From Halomonas sp. KG2 (GTDB taxonomy: Bacteria > Pseudomonadota > Gammaproteobacteria > Pseudomonadales > Halomonadaceae): DNA of 64,000 nt. Position numbers and translations under genes: made by a program. A model generated the notes under the pieces. It was not told where the DNA came from and made no database searches. It saw nothing but the letters and a program-made list of their open reading frames with translations. Position 1 is the stretch's first letter, and every line of letters starts with the position of its first letter. The stretch is from NCBI GenBank assembly GCA_030440445.1, contig CP098529.1, positions 1-64,000 on the forward strand. Direction: 5' to 3'. Below, piece by piece: positions 19,695 to 31,040 of this stretch.

Positions 19695-19860
19695 ATGAAA
19701 TTACCCTGGGGGAAACCCTCGCTCCCCACAGGGTATTACTTACTGGTGGGAGGTGAAACAGAAAATAGGAAAAATAGCCAAATTTTTTTAATTCTCCCCC
19801 CAACTGGGGGGAAGTGATAAAAATTTGCCACCTTCCCCCAGTACTGGTGGGAATTGAAAA
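19695..19860. other. Inverted-repeat cluster, candidate oriT or operator region
   Basis: Between the MobI-like gene and the ParM-like gene. Stem-loop 19701-19736 (TACCCTGGGGG paired with CCCCACAGGGTA), near-perfect palindrome CCCCCCAACTGGGGGG (19795-19810) and TTCCCCCAGTACTGGTGGGAA-type palindrome (19832-19852). Three direct repeats ACTGGKGGGAAKTGAAAA start near 19742, 19803 and 19843. Could equally be the centromere/operator of the ParM-like pair. Confidence 0.45.
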
Positions 19861-19997
19861 GGTAATGAGAGGGTTGAAGCATTTCTCAATGGATGCAATA
19901 CTGATTTTTACAAACCTTAAAGTTTGAAATAAACTCTCTAAGGCGAAGTGACTTGCGCTTCGGTTTAGCTGTTTAACAGTGAAACGTGGAGGTCTGA

Positions 19998-21008
19998 ATG
20001 GGTACGAACGTAGGGCTGGATATCGGCTATAGCAACACCAAGCTGGTTTACTCAGGCGGCGATGAAGGGCATCAGGAGTCCGTCTTTCCTGTAGGGGTGT
20101 CGCGCCTCGATCAATTCAATCGGCAGATTAAAGGCATTACCGGCGGTGATGTTGATACCACCATTGTTATGGTAGATGGCGTTGAATATGCCGCTGGTAT
20201 TGCACCAGGTAAAGTGTTGGGTAGCTCACGCGATATAACGGAAAACTACATTAAAACGACGCAGTATAAGGCACTTTTCCATGCTGCGTTATTATATACA
20301 AATGATCGCCAGGTAGATCGCTTAGTGACGGGGTTGCCGGTCACGCATTGGCAGAACGAAGAATTAAAAAACGATATTAAAAAGATGATGGCAGGGGAGC
20401 ATCAAGTTGCTAAAAAGAGAACCGTAACCGTGGATGAAGTTGAGGTCATTCCACAACCAGGCGGTGCATTTTTAGATGCTATTCACTACGCTGAAAGTAA
20501 CGACGATCAAGATACCGTAGAAGCATTAACAGAAGGTAGTGTTATCATCATTGACCCTGGCTTTTATAGCACTGACTTTGTAGTTTTTGAAGAAGGGGAG
20601 TTAAATGCTGAGTTGTCCGGTACAACCCTTTTAGCAACGTCTCGGATTATTGATAGAGTGGCTGAATTGGTCAGCGCAGACTACGGAGCGGCACCAGGTA
20701 AGAGCCTCAAGTCTGAAAAAATTGAAAGTTTAATACGCGCAAATTCGCATATAGTACGCTATGCAGGACAGAAAATAGACATCCAACCTTACATCCAAAA
20801 AAGCGCATTGGAAATCTCTCAGGCTGCTATAAGCGAAATTGCGGGTAGTATGCGAAATACGGTACTTGATACTGTTGTGGTTGCAGGGGGCGGTGGGGCA
20901 TTTTTTGAACCTGAAGCACGGCGAATTTTCTCACATTGCGAGATTATCCAGCCCTCTGATCCGGTGCTGTCCATCGCTCGGGGCTATCACGGCTGGGCCG
21001 CACGATAG
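19998..21008 (+). CDS. parM: ParM/StbA-like actin-type plasmid segregation ATPase
   Basis: 336 residues, ATG at 19998 with GGAGGTCTGA ahead. Actin-fold nucleotide motifs in order: phosphate-1 NVGLDIGYSNTKL (about 4-16), phosphate-2 VIIIDPGFYSTDFVVF (about 187-202) and adenosine motif VVVAGGGGAFF (about 296-306). Such proteins form ATP-driven filaments that push plasmid copies apart when bound by a small DNA-binding partner. The following gene is that partner by position. Codon use is more AT-rich (about 45% GC by eye) than its neighbours, suggesting a separate origin. Intact. Confidence 0.9.
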   Translation: MGTNVGLDIGYSNTKLVYSGGDEGHQESVFPVGVSRLDQFNRQIKGITGGDVDTTIVMVDGVEYAAGIAPGKVLGSSRDITENYIKTTQYKALFHAALLYTNDRQVDRLVTGLPVTHWQNEELKNDIKKMMAGEHQVAKKRTVTVDEVEVIPQPGGAFLDAIHYAESNDDQDTVEALTEGSVIIIDPGFYSTDFVVFEEGELNAELSGTTLLATSRIIDRVAELVSADYGAAPGKSLKSEKIESLIRANSHIVRYAGQKIDIQPYIQKSALEISQAAISEIAGSMRNTVLDTVVVAGGGGAFFEPEARRIFSHCEIIQPSDPVLSIARGYHGWAAR

Positions 21009-21077
21009 CGTTTATTGGCATTACAGCTGGTGGTAGCACTGATTACCGCCAGCTTTATAATCATTGGAGAATCCGTG

Positions 21078-21740
21078 ATGCACGACTTTCAGCAATCACA
21101 GCCGCTTGTCATCAACATCATGCTGTACCGCCGCCGCGATGGTGATCTGTACAGAGAACTCATGTCCGTCCCTAATAAATACCGTGCGGAGCGTCTGCGC
21201 AATCTCGCTAACCTATGCTGCTTGATGCGGGAAATGGGGGGCATTGCCGTTGACAGTGAGCGATTGCATTCACTCGCCGAAAGGCACTATAGCAGTATCG
21301 TCAGTGATGACGTGGAGGATAGCGACGGAGACGAGACAGAATCTTCCATGCCGCTAAAATTGACCGTCAATTTCTACAATTATCCCGAGTTGTACCGCGA
21401 CCTGGCAGCCATTCCAAACGGTAATGTTTCCAGTCGGGTAAAAGCCCTTGCGTCGGCGGGGGCATTACTCAACGATATTTCACGCTTGGCTCGCCATGCT
21501 GATAATCAAGGGCTGTCGACCCGCCCATCACAAAACCCGCAGGCACACGCTATCGTCAAAGAGCCCGTTGATCCTGGTATGGCAAGCATAAAAGAGGAAG
21601 GTGAGGTTGAGATGGGAACCCAAAAAGGAGAAGCAGATACAAGTGTGGAGGCGGATGCCTCAACAGAGCCGTCAGTAGCAGACGATAAGCGGGATAACAC
21701 GCCTAAAAAGTCCAGTGCCATCGGCAAAATCAGAATGTAG
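21078..21740 (+). CDS. Putative ParR/StbB-like partner with an internal duplication, 220 aa
   Basis: Start chosen at MHDFQQSQ (GGAGAATCCGTG upstream). Two similar segments follow each other: about 10-55 (LVINIMLYRRRDGDLYRELM, SVPNKYRAERLRNLANL) and about 93-137 (LTVNFYNYPELYRDLAAIPN, VSSRVKALASAGALLNDISR). Each begins with a beta strand and continues into two helices, as in ribbon-helix-helix proteins. The C-terminal third is acidic and low in complexity. Position 69 bases after the actin-like gene, same strand, suggests the DNA-binding adaptor of that system. The duplication could let one chain supply both ribbons of a dimer. Confidence 0.65.
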   Translation: MHDFQQSQPLVINIMLYRRRDGDLYRELMSVPNKYRAERLRNLANLCCLMREMGGIAVDSERLHSLAERHYSSIVSDDVEDSDGDETESSMPLKLTVNFYNYPELYRDLAAIPNGNVSSRVKALASAGALLNDISRLARHADNQGLSTRPSQNPQAHAIVKEPVDPGMASIKEEGEVEMGTQKGEADTSVEADASTEPSVADDKRDNTPKKSSAIGKIRM

Positions 21741-22677
21741 TCACCAACCTGTAGTGGTTCAATAAAACCGGACACCAACGTAGGTGGTAATATGGCCACC
21801 AAAAGCGAGGTGTCTGATGACCAAGAAACGACGTACTTTTTCGCCTGAATTTAAGCAAGAAGCTGCCAGGCTGGTACTGGATCAAGGCTACAGCTATCAC
21901 CAAGCTTGTAGCTCGTTGGGTGTCGGTGAAAGCGCCCTCCGACGCTGGGTTCACCAGCTTGCGGACGAGCGTCAAGGAATAACGCCTAAGGGCAAAGCGT
22001 TAACCCCAGAACAGCAGCGTATTCAGTAGCTTGAGGCTCGCTGCAAACGTCTTGAGATGGAAAAAACCATCCGAAAAAAGACCATCGCTCTCTTGATGTC
22101 GGACGATATGAATCGTACGCGCTGATAGACCAGTTGAGTGAGCAAATGCCTGTTGAAATGGTCTGTAATGCGTTTGATATTAGCCGCTCCAGTTACTACG
22201 AATACCGCCAGCAGTGGCACCGCGTGGATGTTGAGCGTCTGGCCTTAAAAGCTCAGGTAAGCCGCCTTTTCAAAAAGAGTCGCCGCTCAGCTGGCAGCAG
22301 CTCAATCAACGGGTTGCTCGGCGAAGAGGGCGTCACCATCGGCCGTTTCAAGGTTCGGTGTTTGATGAGCGAAATGGGGTTGATCTGCAAGCAGTCAGAC
22401 CCTCCTGCTGACAAGCAGGCGACTGTTGGGCGACCTGATATTGCGAATCATCTTGGCCGCAAATTTACACCAGACCAGCCCAATCAGGTCTGGTGACATC
22501 CCTTATATCTGGAGTGGCCAGCGTTGGAGCTATCTGGCCGTTGTGTTGGATCTTTATGCTTGTCGTGTTGTTGGCTGGGCCATGTCGTGCAGCCCGGATG
22601 CAGATTTTGTTGTGAAAGCGCTGGATCATGCTTGGGAACAACGTGGTCAGCCTAAGAGCGTCATGTTCCATTCCGAT

Positions 22678-24171
<1,494 letters not shown>

Positions 24172-24432
24172 TGAAATCAGAGTGGATACCGGCGTGGGGA
24201 TATCGAAATCTACCTGAGGCCAAGAAAGACGTTAGTAGCTATCTGATGGGTTACTACAACCAGCAGCGCCCTCACTCGTTTAACGATGGCCTGCCTCCCG
24301 TGGTGGCTGAGAAAAACCTTAAATCCTGAATTCAAAAATTTAATTAATGTCCGGTATTAGTTGACCACTACACACAAAGATCTTTGCCAGGGGGCTGTTC
24401 TGCTGGAATCGGGCTAACTCTTTATTCACTAA

Positions 24433-25636
24433 GAGGGTGTTTACTAAATATCAGGACGGGTGAGTTAATCGGTTGAGTAATTGTCGGCTTGCCGCCAGCC
24501 ACACCCAAGCTTCGGATACCTGAATACTTCGATCATGGTGCATTACCAGTCGGCGTGCCTTTTCGATCCATGCATGGGTACGTTCTACGACCCATCTTTT
24601 CGGCAGGATAGTAAATCCCTTGGCATCCGGTTGCTTTGTGAAAAGGTCTTGCTGGTTGGGCGTCTTCCACCAGCCAACATTAGTATTGCCAGGATGACGC
24701 ACGACCTCTACCTCAACACCATGCTGCTGGTTGATCGTCTGCGCACAGCGTCCTGCATAACCACTATCAACAAAAACTGTTGATATCCCAGAATACTTTT
24801 CGATTCCATTGGCCATAACAGGGTGCGCCCCATCGCGGTCTTGCACACTTGCTGCCGTCACACTCACCGCCAACACAAGGCCTAGCGTATCAACAAGAAC
24901 GTGTCGTTTCCGGCCTTTGACCTTCTTGCCAGCATCATAGCCGCTGGCCCCGCCTTGGGGAGAATGACGTGTTGATTGGGCGTCAAGTACAGCAGCGCTT
25001 GGCATCTTGTCACGCCCTTCACGCTCTCGCCATTGAGCGCGCAATCGGTCGTTCATTTGCTCAAATTTGCCCTGCTCGCTCCAGCGCCGAAAGGTGCGGT
25101 ACACGTTTTGCCAAGGTGGAAAGTCTTGAGGCAACATCCGCCACGAACAACCACTACGAACCACATAACAGCAAGCATCGACCAGTAAGCGTCGGGGGTA
25201 ACTAGGCGGCTTGCCACGATGACCATCGGTATCGAAGATATCCGCAATCAATGCCCATTCTGCATCGGTCAGGCAGCTTGGGTAGCGCTGTTCTGGTGCC
25301 TGCTGTCGGTGACGATCCTGATAGCCGTAACGAGGAGGTGATTCTACCTCGGGTGGCTGATCACGTTGATCACCAGATTTCTCGGGAACTCCCTTATGCC
25401 GGGTGATGCCCGCCTCCTTAAGCGCCATCCTTAAGGTTTCGATATACAATGAGATACCGGTCTTGGCAGTAAACGAATCGCGAATTTCAACGAGCGTTGC
25501 CATCGGTTTGTCGGTGACAATCTCACATAGGATCGGATAGTGCTCAGGCTGAACCTTCTTGCGGCGTACCATGATAGCTGCTCCAGATTCAGAGTTAGTA
25601 ACAACGATCATTATAGTACTTTATGTAAACACCCTC
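24433..25636 (-). mobile_element. IS5-family element, complete
   Basis: Inverted ends GAGGGTGTTTAC at both termini and a 3-base target duplication TAA (24430-24432 and 25637-25639), as for the TNA-targeting groups of IS5. 1204 bases with one intact transposase. It sits within a lipoprotein gene: removing it and one TAA copy joins 25640 to 24432 in frame. Confidence 0.9.
24451..25572 (-). CDS. IS5-family transposase
   Basis: 373 residues from MVRRKKVQPEHYP (GGAG eight bases ahead). An N-terminal regulator-like helix-turn-helix (about 1-60) precedes the transposase core: YPSCLTDAEWALIADIF, PRRLLVDACCYVVRSGCSWR, the first catalytic Asp in AAVLDAQSTR, the second in VFVDSGYAG, and Glu in ILPKRWVVERTHAWIEKARR. 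Intact. The N-terminal extension resembles IS630-type HTH text and is longer than in the shortest IS5 proteins. Confidence 0.9.
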   Translation of the reverse strand: MVRRKKVQPEHYPILCEIVTDKPMATLVEIRDSFTAKTGISLYIETLRMALKEAGITRHKGVPEKSGDQRDQPPEVESPPRYGYQDRHRQQAPEQRYPSCLTDAEWALIADIFDTDGHRGKPPSYPRRLLVDACCYVVRSGCSWRMLPQDFPPWQNVYRTFRRWSEQGKFEQMNDRLRAQWREREGRDKMPSAAVLDAQSTRHSPQGGASGYDAGKKVKGRKRHVLVDTLGLVLAVSVTAASVQDRDGAHPVMANGIEKYSGISTVFVDSGYAGRCAQTINQQHGVEVEVVRHPGNTNVGWWKTPNQQDLFTKQPDAKGFTILPKRWVVERTHAWIEKARRLVMHHDRSIQVSEAWVWLAASRQLLNRLTHPS

Positions 25637-25639
25637 TAA

Positions 25640-26155
25640 GGCAATGGCGAAAAGATTGTGCTGGCGAGAGTAATGGATATTTTTGTCACTTTCTTTATAG
25701 TACATGAGGAAGTTGCTATTGTCGGTCAAGCTTTGTACAGCCTCATAGAAGCGATTGCGAATAACTTCAGTTGCATGTTCAGGGCTATTGGCTTCACTAG
25801 TTGGGACAAATGCAAACGCCCTATCAAGTTGCATCATGCCAGGGCCAGATAGCAGCGCCGACGCTAGGCCAAGCCCCAGTGACGCTCCACCTGATAAACC
25901 AAAACCAGCAGAGCTTGAGAGCGATCGCGCCGTGCCAGCATCACTCGATAGGTCGCTCATCATCGAGCTGTATTCGTCTTCACCTTGCTTTGTATCCCGT
26001 GCTTCATGTAGACCACCCACCATAGCGAGGTTGTAGGCTCGGCTGTTGCTTTCGCTGTAATTAGGATCCCCCATAGGTACGCTGGGTATGCCAGCACAGC
26101 CCGCTAAGAAGGTGAGGGCTGTTAATGAAGATGCGAGGGTGAACGTTTTCTTCAT
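25640..26155 (-). pseudogene. Lipoprotein gene, disrupted by IS5 and IS3
   Basis: Start at MKKTFTLASSLTALTFLAGC with lipobox LAGC at residues 17-20. The mature part is Ser/Gly-rich (LSSSAGFGLSGGASLGLGLA), then a mixed domain with EVIRNRFYEAVQSLTDNSNF and HYSRQHNLFAIAL. The frame continues across the IS5 as VNKELARFQQNSPLAKIFV (24432 to 24373), where the IS3 end cuts it. So at least two insertions have hit this outer-membrane lipoprotein. Its general look recalls surface-exclusion or transfer lipoproteins of plasmids; that is a guess. Confidence 0.75.
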
Positions 26156-26399
26156 TTCTCTAGTACTGAGGTAATGAGCCCAAGTCATACCAATATGTTA
26201 ACTCAGCAATGCGATTACCAAAATTTAATTAGTACGGCTTAAGTGGTACAGTGGCGGATTTGGCATGCCCCGACCACGAAATTAGAGATGATAGTGGGGG
26301 ATTCCCTGGTTGTTACCTTCCTGGTTCCTGCTTCGTTGTCAGTTGCCTTCAATGCCTTGGCATTGCCGATTTTATTCAAACTCCACAGGCGGATATTTT

Positions 26400-26705
26400 C
26401 GAGTGCTCCTCGGTATGATATTTAAACTCTTGGCACAAGCTAACATCGCGGTGCTTGCTTATAAGATATTGCGGGCGGCATCGAGGTTTCGATCAACACC
26501 TCGGTTACCATAGCAAGGGCAATCCCTGCGACTAGTGTCGATAGGCATTTTCTCAACCTTATGCCCACAGCTCACGTAGGTTTTCGAGATGGAAAACTCC
26601 TGATCAATGTTGACCAGCTGCTTACCCTCCGCCCTTGCCTTGTATGCCAGATTTTCGATTCGCCTGCTTCAGCTGGCATCGACAATGTGGTTGGCCAGCA
26701 TGCGG
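26400..26705 (-). pseudogene. TnpB C-terminal remnant
   Basis: Minus-strand text NHIVDAS*SRRIENLAYKAR, QLVNIDQEFSISKTY, SCGHKVEKMP and NRGVDRNLDAARNIL, the RuvC-II to RuvC-III portion of TnpB including the zinc-finger half. A TGA interrupts it. The rest of the element is gone; 26156-26399 shows nothing else. Confidence 0.65.
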
Positions 26706-26714
26706 CTTTTACTT

Positions 26715-27020
26715 TCAAAAAGTAAAGCTGAATTGGGTGTGCAGATCGCCTGAGTCGTCGTCGCTATCACCCAGCAGGACGTTTTGTAGCGCTGTCACCG
26801 ACTGAAATAGCTCTTCGGCACTCTCTGGCGTGAGCGTACTGAACCAACGCCTTGCCACGGCATCCCCTGTCACGTCCCAGCACACATCGTGCCCGTGTAA
26901 CACCAGTACCGCTTCGCTGATGGTCCCGCACTTTTCGCAGGCGCAGTAGCGAAGCTCTGCATCGCATTTCTGGTTAACTTGTGTGCTTAGATCAGCGCTT
27001 GCGCCGCATGAACATTGCAT
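26715..27020 (-). CDS. Hypothetical zinc-ribbon-like protein, 101 aa
   Basis: Starts MQCSCGASADLSTQVNQKCD and continues LRYCACEKCGTISEAVLVLH. The spaced cysteines (CSCG and CACEKCG) suggest a zinc ribbon in the first 35 residues. The remainder is helical and acidic (SAEELFQSVTALQNVL, GDSDDDSGDLH). Upstream AGATAGGAGAACAACG is a fair ribosome-binding site. Unknown role, probably plasmid backbone. Confidence 0.6.
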   Translation of the reverse strand: MQCSCGASADLSTQVNQKCDAELRYCACEKCGTISEAVLVLHGHDVCWDVTGDAVARRWFSTLTPESAEELFQSVTALQNVLLGDSDDDSGDLHTQFSFTF

Positions 27021-27591
27021 CGTTGTTCTCCTATCTTGCTAATACAGCCCTTGCCGTTCGAAATGCTGCCAGCCACCGAGGGATACACGGGCGAGAATTT
27101 AGGGAGGGACCCCGCGTTCTGCACTCTTCGGCCTCACGCACCTGCATCGCCAGCTTATAGCGCACGTTCTACCGAGCTTGTTCAGATCAGCGTTGGCGTT
27201 GGGAATTCCTTGCTGTTCTGCCCGCGCCAGGAGGGTTTGGTTCACATTGTCGAGTGCCTGATTTTTCTGGATGATCGAAGAATATGTAAACGCCTCTAAA
27301 CCGATGATAGAAACTGCCCCTACACTTACTGCAATAATTAATACCGTTACGGTTTATTTTTGAAATTTAAAATCGACAATAAGTGGTTAGCAAATAAAAT
27401 ATAAGTAAAAAAGTGCATTACTGCGGAAAAAAAGAAATTAATAAAAGCCACGCTACGCTACTAAAAGAGATTCTTTGCCTAATTGCAGTGCATAGAAATT
27501 TGATTTCAATATGCTGATTATCACTGATGCCGTTAAATCCAACTAATGAAAAAAGAACGTTTGTAAAATACACCGGTTATTGATATTGTAG
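27021..27591. other. Intergenic, no gene seen
   Basis: AT-rich from 27300. Only short frames without start signals. Ends at the left side of an IS3 insertion. Confidence 0.5.
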
Positions 27592-27633
27592 GGTAATCCC
27601 CCCATTTATAACCGGGGCGATAAGTAGAGTTGG

Positions 27634-28602
27634 TTAGGCAGCCATGGCCACCTTCTGTTTCGGTGTTATCCCACCCAATGCCATGTTCGGTCGCTCGTGG
27701 TTGTACGTCCAGAGCCAGCGTGTGGCAAAATCCTGTACTTCAGCGATTGAGTCGAACAGATAATGGCTCAGCCAATCATAACGGACTGTTCGGTTGTAGC
27801 GTTCGATGTAGGCATTCTGCTGTGGCTTGCCAGGTTGAATGTACAGCAGCTCAATGCCGTTTTGCTTCGCCCAACGGGTTAGTTTGCCACTGATGTATTC
27901 CGGGCCGTTGTCGCATCGAATGGCCTTGGGCCGACCACGCCATTCGATCAACTGGTTTAAGGAGCGTATCACGCGCTCTGCTGGCAGAGAGAAGTCAGCA
28001 TCGATGATCAGGCCTTCCCGGTTGTAATCATCGATCACGTTGAACAACCGATACGTTCGGCCATCGGCCAACTGATCATGCATGAAGTCCATCGACCAAC
28101 AGTCGTTTAGAGCAGCGGATACGACCAATGGCGCTGGCTTGTCACGCACCAATCGTTTTTTTGGCTTGATGCGTAAGTTCAGCTCCAATGCCCGGTAAAT
28201 TCGGTAGATGCGCTTATGGTTCCAGCGAAAGCCTTTCACGTTGCGCAGATACAAGTAACACAGTCCAAAGCCCCAGTTACGCTGATTGTGGGTCAGGTGC
28301 ACCAGCCAGTCAGCGATAACAGCGTTCTCATGGCTCAGCTTCGCCTGATAGCGGTAACAGGTTTCACTGATCCCGAAAACCTGACAGGCCAGCCGAATAC
28401 TGCAGCAACCGGCCTCAACGACATTCTTTGCCATCTCGCGGCGTTGAGATGGCTTTACCACTTTCCCTCGAGGGCTTCCTGGCGCAACTCTGCCTTCAAC
28501 CGCTCTTCGGCATACATCTTCTTGAGGCGCTGGTTCTCGTCTTCCAACTCCTTGAGGCGCTTCATCATGGACGTGTCCATACCACCGTACTTGGAGCGCC
28601 AT
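27634..28602 (-). CDS. IS3-family OrfB transposase, produced by -1 frameshift
   Basis: The coding frame is open from 28602, but the transposase proper starts near the OrfA stop at [23 protein letters not shown] catalytic triad: Asp in [11 protein letters not shown], Asp in [12 protein letters not shown], Glu in [13 protein letters not shown]; preceded by the HTH_21 region [20 protein letters not shown]. Uninterrupted to the stop at 27634. The fusion OrfAB would be the active enzyme. Confidence 0.9.
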   Translation of the reverse strand: MALQVRWYGHVHDEAPQGVGRREPAPQEDVCRRAVEGRVAPGSPRGKVVKPSQRREMAKNVVEAGCCSIRLACQVFGISETCYRYQAKLSHENAVIADWLVHLTHNQRNWGFGLCYLYLRNVKGFRWNHKRIYRIYRALELNLRIKPKKRLVRDKPAPLVVSAALNDCWSMDFMHDQLADGRTYRLFNVIDDYNREGLIIDADFSLPAERVIRSLNQLIEWRGRPKAIRCDNGPEYISGKLTRWAKQNGIELLYIQPGKPQQNAYIERYNRTVRYDWLSHYLFDSIAEVQDFATRWLWTYNHERPNMALGGITPKQKVAMAA

Positions 28603-28721
28603 TTATAAAATGAGGCGCTGCTCATGCCGTGCTCGCGACACAGTTCAGGGACAGGCAAACCAGACTCAGCCTGCTTCAAAATCGCCATGATCTGGCTGTC
28701 AGTAAAACGTGATTTGCGCAT
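28455..28721 (-). CDS. IS3-family OrfA
   Basis: 88 residues: [20 protein letters not shown], helix-turn-helix [20 protein letters not shown], and a leucine-zipper-like end [20 protein letters not shown]. The 3' end contains the heptamer G GGA AAG (minus strand, 28461-28467) immediately before its stop, a classic -1 slippery sequence that would let ribosomes enter OrfB. Confidence 0.9.
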   Translation of the reverse strand: MRKSRFTDSQIMAILKQAESGLPVPELCREHGMSSASFYKWRSKYGGMDTSMMKRLKELEDENQRLKKMYAEERLKAELRQEALEGKW

Positions 28722-28892
28722 GTGAAATCTCCTGTTTTTTCAGGTTACAAAATTCCACTTATCAACGCGATTAGTTTTCGGGGGGATTACCGTAGCACTC
28801 TAATAACCAGTACTGTATTCCTGTGTGTCTAGATTCTTCATTTAGAGATTACTCATAATGAATTGATATTCCTACGGAAGTTTTTAAATAAT

Positions 28893-29099
28893 ATGGAACA
28901 GCAAAACATCGTCGATTTGTTTAATACTGTTCTGGTTGAATATCCCGGACACCTCAAGAAAGCACAACAAACAGCAGTGGCAGCGAGCTGGGTCCGGAAA
29001 AAAGTGGCATGGTTTGGTGCATTGCACAGAATTGATGAAATCGCGAATGCACGGCAATTCCATACGCAATGGAATTATTTCTCGCTATTGATCCCATAG
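28893..29099 (+). CDS. Small hypothetical protein, 68 aa
   Basis: Start MEQQNIVDLFNTVLVEY (GGAAG 14 bases ahead is loose). Contains HLKKAQQTAVAASWVRKKVA. It converges on and overlaps the end of the MobI-like gene by 15 bases. No family recognised. Could be a small plasmid protein or chance. Confidence 0.4.
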   Translation: MEQQNIVDLFNTVLVEYPGHLKKAQQTAVAASWVRKKVAWFGALHRIDEIANARQFHTQWNYFSLLIP

Positions 29100-29567
29100 A
29101 AAACCTATACGCTCAAAACTCTTTTTAGTTAAACCTATAGTTTTATCTAAATCATTTTTAATTTTAGATATGGCCATGTAGCGCTCCCGCAACATTGCAT
29201 AGTTGATTTCTGTTTCATCTATTATTTCACGTTCCCACGGTTCGGCCGAATTAAATGCGGATTGTTTGTATCGTGGATTGAAGCGGCTAGTACCCTTTGG
29301 CACCAGTGTCGCCATAATTCTACCCCCTGGCTCAGAAGGTGGCTTGCCACCGGCTCGCAGCCACTGGCATTGAAGCGATCCTGTTGTGACACGTATGCGA
29401 GTTATAAAGCGTGGCGCACGTCGACCTGCTTCTTCTCGGACATTCTCCCAATGCAAATCACAAATTATTTGAGCATGATTGCGTATGCGATCTAGCTCAG
29501 CCGCTAGTGAATCGCGCATGCTGTACAATTCCGAATGTGTTTTCTCAGCAGATTTTATAATATCCAT
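29085..29567 (-). CDS. MobI-like protein (copy 2), 160 aa
   Basis: Start taken at MDIIKSAEK, since the longer frame back to 29747 runs through the AT-rich repeat array. Helical N-terminus, beta-rich middle (RFITRIRVTTGSLQCQWLRA) and C-terminal helix with QSAFNSAEPWEREIIDETEI then LRERYMAISKIKNDLDKTIG. The domain order and the FNxAExWERE core match the protein at 19088-19651, so the two are paralogues. As with copy 1, the upstream region is packed with repeats. Tentatively a transfer protein of the MobI type. Confidence 0.5.
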   Translation of the reverse strand: MDIIKSAEKTHSELYSMRDSLAAELDRIRNHAQIICDLHWENVREEAGRRAPRFITRIRVTTGSLQCQWLRAGGKPPSEPGGRIMATLVPKGTSRFNPRYKQSAFNSAEPWEREIIDETEINYAMLRERYMAISKIKNDLDKTIGLTKKSFERIGFLWDQ

Positions 29568-29587
29568 AGATAACCTACGTACCCTAG

Positions 29588-29935
29588 TAAACCAATAATT
29601 ATATATTGGTCTACAATTTTGTAAACCAAAATTTGGTCTACAATATAGAAGTTGATGATCATAGGTCAATAAGGAAGATAGCAATTTTTTTGAGACTTCT
29701 AGATATTGGTTTACAAAAATGAAGTTGATGTCTGTAGGTTTTCTCAAAAAGCGGAAAGTTAGTAGTCGTAGATCAATAGTTATTTTTCTATTGGTTTACG
29801 AATGACAAATTCACTTTTGTAGACCAATTTTGGTTTACACCAAACAAGTTTATATTTTAAAACCAATTGATTTACAGGTAGTAAGTTTAGGTTTGTAGAC
29901 CAGTATAAAAGGTAGAGCGGTTTAAAACCAGTTCT
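29588..29935. repeat. TTGGTYTACAA repeat array upstream of MobI-like copy 2
   Basis: At least eight TTGGT(C/T)TACA half-sites in both orientations: 29588-29612, palindrome TTGGTCTACAATTTTGTAAACCAA (29606-29629), then about 29632, 29706, 29790, 29817-29838 and 29895. Longer direct repeats join some of them: TTGGTYTACAA followed by AAGTTGATG and TAGGT at 29632 and 29706. Iteron-like or operator-like. I favour oriT or regulatory function because of the neighbouring gene. Confidence 0.6.
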
Positions 29936-30820
29936 CACTACGGGGCTACGACAAGCGACTTATTATTCGTAATAAAATGTTGATTTATGACAGTTTTAAA
30001 TTCGTGTAGTAAGATTTGTTCAGATTAATATTTTTTTAAGTATTTCTGTGTTTTTTTAATATAAATCGAATGCTAATAATTTGTAATTCCATCCAAAATA
30101 TTATTTTATCATGCGTACGATTTTTTGTAATTTTACTAGAATGATAAATCTTGTTTTTATAACTAACGGTAAAGAAGGATTGAATCTTTTTTTAGCCTAT
30201 TTAGTTCTATGTTAGTAATTTTCTTGTTTTTATAGTTATATTTTATATCTTGGTCGGGGTGCATCTTTAAGAACAGTAGATGAAGTTGCCGGACTATCAT
30301 TAGAGAAGCGCTGAGTAGAAAAGATGTAAAATTTAAAGTAATGGTTAGACGTTCTTAAAATATTATCAAATGGGTTGTCTTCGTAGATAGTAGAATAAAT
30401 AAAAATTACCAACATGTCATTTATCCTAAGAAGTTATTTTAGGCGATCTTCATCAGTTTTTATCCTTGATAGGACTCTGTATAGAAAGTGATGCTGATCG
30501 GGGCTAATGCTAACTTGAAAAAGATACGTTTTATATTTTTATAATTTTATGCATTGAGAGTTTTTTGGCCTTGTTGATATAAGGGGTTAAGCCTAGTCCT
30601 AGTAAGTGCTAAATGTTTTATCGTTACTTTCCATAGAGTTTTTAAAAGGAGACGCTTTTTTAGGTCATATAATTAAAAGGAGATTTGTTTTAGATGTATA
30701 TATTCTCTAAAAAACATGTGATTTATAATTTTAAATTCCGTAGTAATGCTTTAATTAGGGGCGCTTAAAGGAATAATCATTCGTTTGCTTTTTTCCGCTT
30801 TAAAGCTTGGTATAGACGAC
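29936..30820. other. Very AT-rich gap without a gene
   Basis: About 880 bases, near 30% GC by eye, no frame above 60 codons. I see no RNA gene. Could be a decayed or regulatory region. Confidence 0.5.
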
Positions 30821-30883
30821 GTCACCCCCAGATTGAGTAGCGCTACACTTTAGAGTCCGATCCTATGCGTAAGGAGATTGGAC

Positions 30884-31028
30884 ATGAAGAAGCGTTTCAG
30901 CGAAGAACAGATCATTGGGTTCCTTGGCGAAGCCGAAGCGGGGCTGCCCATCAAGGAGCTCTGCCGTCGGCACGGTTTCTCAGAAGCCAGTTACTATCTA
31001 TGGCGTAGCAAGTTTGGTGGCATGAGCG
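30884..31028 (+). pseudogene. IS3-family OrfA, truncated
   Basis: AAGGAGATTGGAC precedes MKKRFSEEQIIGFLGEAEAG with helix-turn-helix LCRRHGFSEASYYLWRSKFG, then text ends abruptly after GGMS where unrelated sequence begins. OrfB is absent. Confidence 0.85.
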
Positions 31029-31040
31029 TACCCCCCTCTG

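Larger units (their letters stand above)
27592..28791 (-). mobile_element. Complete IS3-family element with 4-bp target duplication
   Basis: 1200 bases with inverted ends GGTAATCCCCCC at both termini, flanked by GTAG on each side (27588-27591 and 28792-28795). Both open frames are intact, so this is probably the youngest insertion in the window. Confidence 0.92.
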
